Part shown: piece after piece, positions 5,534-6,711 of the stretch
How positions within the stretch are numbered: position 1 is the first letter of the stretch
Layout of the letters: each line of letters starts with the position of its first letter
Notes under the pieces: generated by a model
What the model was told of the DNA's origin: nothing
The model's database searches: none
What the model saw: the letters and a program-made list of their open reading frames with translations, nothing else
From: RUG11247 sp050945995
GTDB taxonomy: Bacteria; Bacillota; Clostridia; Christensenellales; Aristaeellaceae
Assembly (NCBI GenBank): GCA_050945995.1
Contig: JBMNUA010000136.1
Location: forward strand, 1 to 6,711
Length of the DNA stretch: 6,711 nt
Reading direction: 5' to 3'
Program-made: the position numbers and the translations under genes

Positions 5534-6139
5534 ATGAACCGGTCTGCATTTGATGGCTTTTTGTGGCTCAACGAGGGGACGGCGCGGTTTGAAGAAGGCG
5601 CGCTCGTCATCGACGCGCCCCCGTCCAGCGATTTTTTCAATGGCGGAGATGCTTCCGCGACGTCAGAGGAACTGCCGCAGAATTTGAACAACGCGCCCTT
5701 TTACTACACGGAAGCGGCGGGCGATTTTGTGATGCGCGCGCAGGTGTCGCTCGCGTTTCAAGACAACTACGACGCCGCGACCCTCATGCTGATGGAGAAT
5801 TTGGACATCTGGGCGAAGGCGTGCTTTGAACAGACGGACTTTGGCACGCGCGCCGTCGTCAGCGTCGTCACCAACTGCGTGTCCGACGACGCAAACGGCT
5901 GTAACGTTGACACCGATCATGTGTGGCTGCAAGCGGTGCGGGTGGGCAACTCCTTCGCGTTTCATTACTCGTTGGACGGCGAGCGCTTCGACATGATGCG
6001 GTTTTTCACCCTCCCGGTCGGGGAGACGATCAAGGTCGGGCTCGTCGCGCAAGCGCCGATCGGCGCGGGCGGGGCGCGCGTTTTCCGGCATTTCTCGCTT
6101 GAGAAAAAGACGGTGGAGAACATACGCTCCGGCGTGTAA
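5534..6139 (+). CDS. DUF1349 family protein (YesU-like concanavalin-type fold)
   Basis: A 201-residue protein matching the DUF1349 family, which includes Bacillus subtilis YesU and is expected to have a beta-sandwich fold like concanavalin A-type lectins and glucanases. Family features seen are the N-terminal FLWLNEGTARFEEGALVIDAPPSSDFF (9-35), the DNYDAATLMLMENLDIWAKACFE segment (77-99), SVVTN with SDDANG (110-122), and the C-terminal strands VWLQAVRVGNSFAFHYSLDGERF (130-152) and KVGLVAQAP (167-175). No signal peptide or membrane segment is visible, so it is probably cytoplasmic. Members of this family are often linked to carbohydrate use, but the biochemical role is unknown. AGAGAGGG (5518-5525) lies 8 nt before the ATG. 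It starts 23 bp after the aldo/keto-reductase gene without a terminator or promoter, so the two are probably co-transcribed. Confidence 0.85.
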   Translation: MNRSAFDGFLWLNEGTARFEEGALVIDAPPSSDFFNGGDASATSEELPQNLNNAPFYYTEAAGDFVMRAQVSLAFQDNYDAATLMLMENLDIWAKACFEQTDFGTRAVVSVVTNCVSDDANGCNVDTDHVWLQAVRVGNSFAFHYSLDGERFDMMRFFTLPVGETIKVGLVAQAPIGAGGARVFRHFSLEKKTVENIRSGV

Positions 6140-6226
6140 ACATCGCGGCTGTAAGCGCGCTTTGCGGGATGAAACGTGCCCATGCGGGTATATGGATACA
6201 GGCAATCAGAGAGGAAGGTGATCCCC
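6140..6226 (+). other. Intergenic gap between the DUF1349 and VOC genes
   Basis: This 87-base gap shows no terminator hairpin and no well-matched promoter, so read-through into the VOC gene is the simplest reading. Its last 16 bases hold a strong ribosome binding site (AAGGTGATCC, 6215-6224). Confidence 0.5.
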
Positions 6227-6595
6227 ATGCGCATACGGCACATCACCCTGCGCGTGAAAGATTTGGAACGATCCCTCGCGTTTTATGAGACGATGGCGGA
6301 GCTCACCGTAAACCGGCGGTTTCGCGCGGACCCGGCGGAGCTCGCGTTTCTGTCAAACGGGGCGGGCGAGACGGAGATTGAGCTTCTCCATATCCCGAAC
6401 AGTCCGACCTTCGAGGGCAAGGGCATGTTCATCTGCTTTGAGACGGATCGGATAGACGAGATGCACGCGCGCGCCGGGAAACTCGAGCTGAACCCCTCGC
6501 CCATCCAAGACCCCGGGGATGAAACCCGCTATTTCTATGTGTACGACCCGGACGGGGTGTCCGTACAGTTTCGCAGTTTCCCGAAAATCGAGTAG
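6227..6595 (+). CDS. VOC superfamily (glyoxalase/bleomycin-resistance fold) protein
   Basis: A 122-residue protein with the paired beta-alpha-beta-beta-beta modules of the vicinal oxygen chelate superfamily. Module one starts MRIRHITLRVKDLERSLAFYET (1-22) and ends ETEIELLHIP (48-57); module two runs from GKGMFICFETDRIDEMHARA (64-83) to YFYVYDPDGVSVQFRSFP (102-119). Of the four usual metal ligands, H5 and E52 are present, but the third position falls at or next to M67 and the fourth reads Q114 instead of Glu, so metal binding is doubtful and glyoxalase I activity should not be assumed. I chose the ATG at 6227 because AAGGTGATCC sits just upstream; the frame is open back to 6176, but that would add 17 residues outside the domain. 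The stop codon lies right against a group II intron end, and the last two residues and stop may be intron-derived. Probable third gene of the aldo/keto-reductase operon. Confidence 0.88.
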   Translation: MRIRHITLRVKDLERSLAFYETMAELTVNRRFRADPAELAFLSNGAGETEIELLHIPNSPTFEGKGMFICFETDRIDEMHARAGKLELNPSPIQDPGDETRYFYVYDPDGVSVQFRSFPKIE

Positions 6596-6597
6596 GA

Positions 6598-6620
6598 GGG
6601 TAGTCATTAGTTGGCTACCC
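6598..6620 (-). ncRNA. Group II intron domain VI with bulged branch-point adenosine
   Basis: Read on the - strand, GGGTAG (6620-6615) pairs with CTACCC (6603-6598). An A complementary to position 6604 is unpaired opposite a C, with one further pair (6613/6605) above it. A bulged A on the 3' side of this stem is the expected lariat branch point. Confidence 0.75.
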
Positions 6621-6630
6621 GACCTCTCCC

Positions 6631-6662
6631 ACCACCGTGCGTACCGTTCGGTACACGGCGGT
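6631..6662 (-). ncRNA. Group II intron domain V catalytic hairpin
   Basis: Read on the - strand: a 9-bp lower stem (6662-6654 with 6639-6631, one G-U), then a 2-nt CG bulge on the 3' side (6641-6640), then a 4-bp upper stem (6653-6650 with 6645-6642) closed by a GAAC tetraloop. Stem, 2-nt bulge and GNRA-like loop are the hallmarks of domain V, the metal-binding catalytic core of the ribozyme. Confidence 0.85.
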
Positions 6663-6670
6663 TCCAAAGT

Positions 6671-6711
6671 TCACACAAGTTTCAGGTAATAGTCAGTCAT
6701 GGTTATAAAGC
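6671..6711 (-). CDS. Group II intron reverse transcriptase/maturase, C-terminal end (partial)
   Basis: The last 12 codons, FITMTDYYLKLV and TGA (6673-6671), are visible before the window edge. The DYYL-type ending and the position just before domain V are what is expected of an intron-encoded reverse transcriptase whose ORF sits in domain IV. Too little is present to classify the protein or say whether the rest is intact. The identification rests on the RNA domains next to it more than on these residues. Confidence 0.65.
   Translation of the reverse strand, partial: FITMTDYYLKLV

Larger units (their letters stand above)
6596..6711 (-). mobile_element. 3' end of a group II intron (reverse orientation, cut by the window edge)
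   Basis: Read on the - strand, this stretch holds, in order, the C-terminus of a reverse transcriptase/maturase, a domain V hairpin, a short purine-rich linker (6630-6621) and a domain VI hairpin. This is the canonical 3' order of a bacterial group II intron. Domain V has a CGC triad (6660-6658), with its middle G facing a U, which suits the class C (IIC) type rather than the AGC of most others; the class is inferred. The 3' splice site is uncertain: bacterial introns usually end in AY, and candidates on the - strand are AC (6593-6592) or AT (6588-6587). The intron body and its 5' end lie beyond the right edge. Confidence 0.83.

Noticed and set aside
5663..6205. A 180-codon open frame on the - strand opposite the DUF1349 gene
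   Set aside because: No recognisable motif, Arg/His-rich composition, and fully explained by antisense reading of a real GC-rich gene.
6176..6226. Starting the VOC gene at the upstream ATG (6182) or the GTG-type start at 6176
   Set aside because: The conserved fold starts at MRIRHITL, and the strong SD AAGGTGATCC is placed for the ATG at 6227.
1..6711. CRISPR arrays, tRNA or rRNA genes, toxin-antitoxin pairs, prophage genes
   Set aside because: No regularly spaced repeats, no cloverleaf or rRNA-like sequence, and no protein matching those families was seen.

Overview
The window reads as chromosomal DNA from a GC-rich member of the Clostridia/Firmicutes. Signs of this are strong purine-rich ribosome binding sites (AGGAGG and AAGGTGATCC types), TTG starts, clear vegetative-type -35/-10 promoters with 17-18 bp spacers, an HPr-like protein of a kind I associate with clostridia, and DUF1349, iron-alcohol-dehydrogenase and ferredoxin-tailed aldo/keto-reductase genes. 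The species cannot be named from this sequence alone.

Layout, left to right. (1) 29-835 (+): uppP, undecaprenyl-diphosphatase, facing (2) 908-1138 (-): a 76-residue HPr-fold protein. A symmetric hairpin at 860-898 can terminate both. (3) 1139-1466: an intergenic region with a leftward promoter for the HPr-like gene and a rightward promoter (1313-1342) for a transcript that first carries a 16-codon leader ORF (1389-1439) with its own strong SD. (4) 1467-2261 (+): a class I SAM-dependent methyltransferase starting at TTG. Its SD can pair with a CCTCC block that can alternatively pair inside the leader ORF. (5) 2329-2961 (+): a 210-residue protein with a ParB/sulfiredoxin-like core (DGHTR motif), probably co-transcribed with the methyltransferase. 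(6) 3078-4256 (+): an iron-containing alcohol dehydrogenase of the butanol dehydrogenase/YqhD type, with its own strong promoter, a perfect 12-bp palindrome at the predicted transcription start, and a clear terminator. (7) 4371-6595 (+): a probable operon of an aldo/keto-reductase-fold protein with two [4Fe-4S] cluster motifs, a DUF1349 protein and a VOC/glyoxalase-fold protein. An inverted repeat overlaps its -10 region. (8) 6596-6711 (-): the 3' end of a group II intron, comprising the last 12 codons of its reverse transcriptase/maturase, domain V and domain VI. It abuts, and may overlap, the stop codon of the VOC gene.

The genes do not form one obvious pathway. The left part is cell-envelope lipid recycling plus a regulatory or structural HPr relative. 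The middle is a methyltransferase/ParB-like pair of unknown role. The right part is redox and small-molecule metabolism under two separately controlled promoters. The points most worth checking are the leader-ORF arrangement before the methyltransferase, the loss of canonical catalytic residues in the aldo/keto-reductase-like protein, the HPr relative that keeps the regulatory serine but not the phosphorylatable histidine, and the intron/VOC junction. I see no convincing evidence for a wholly new multi-gene system.
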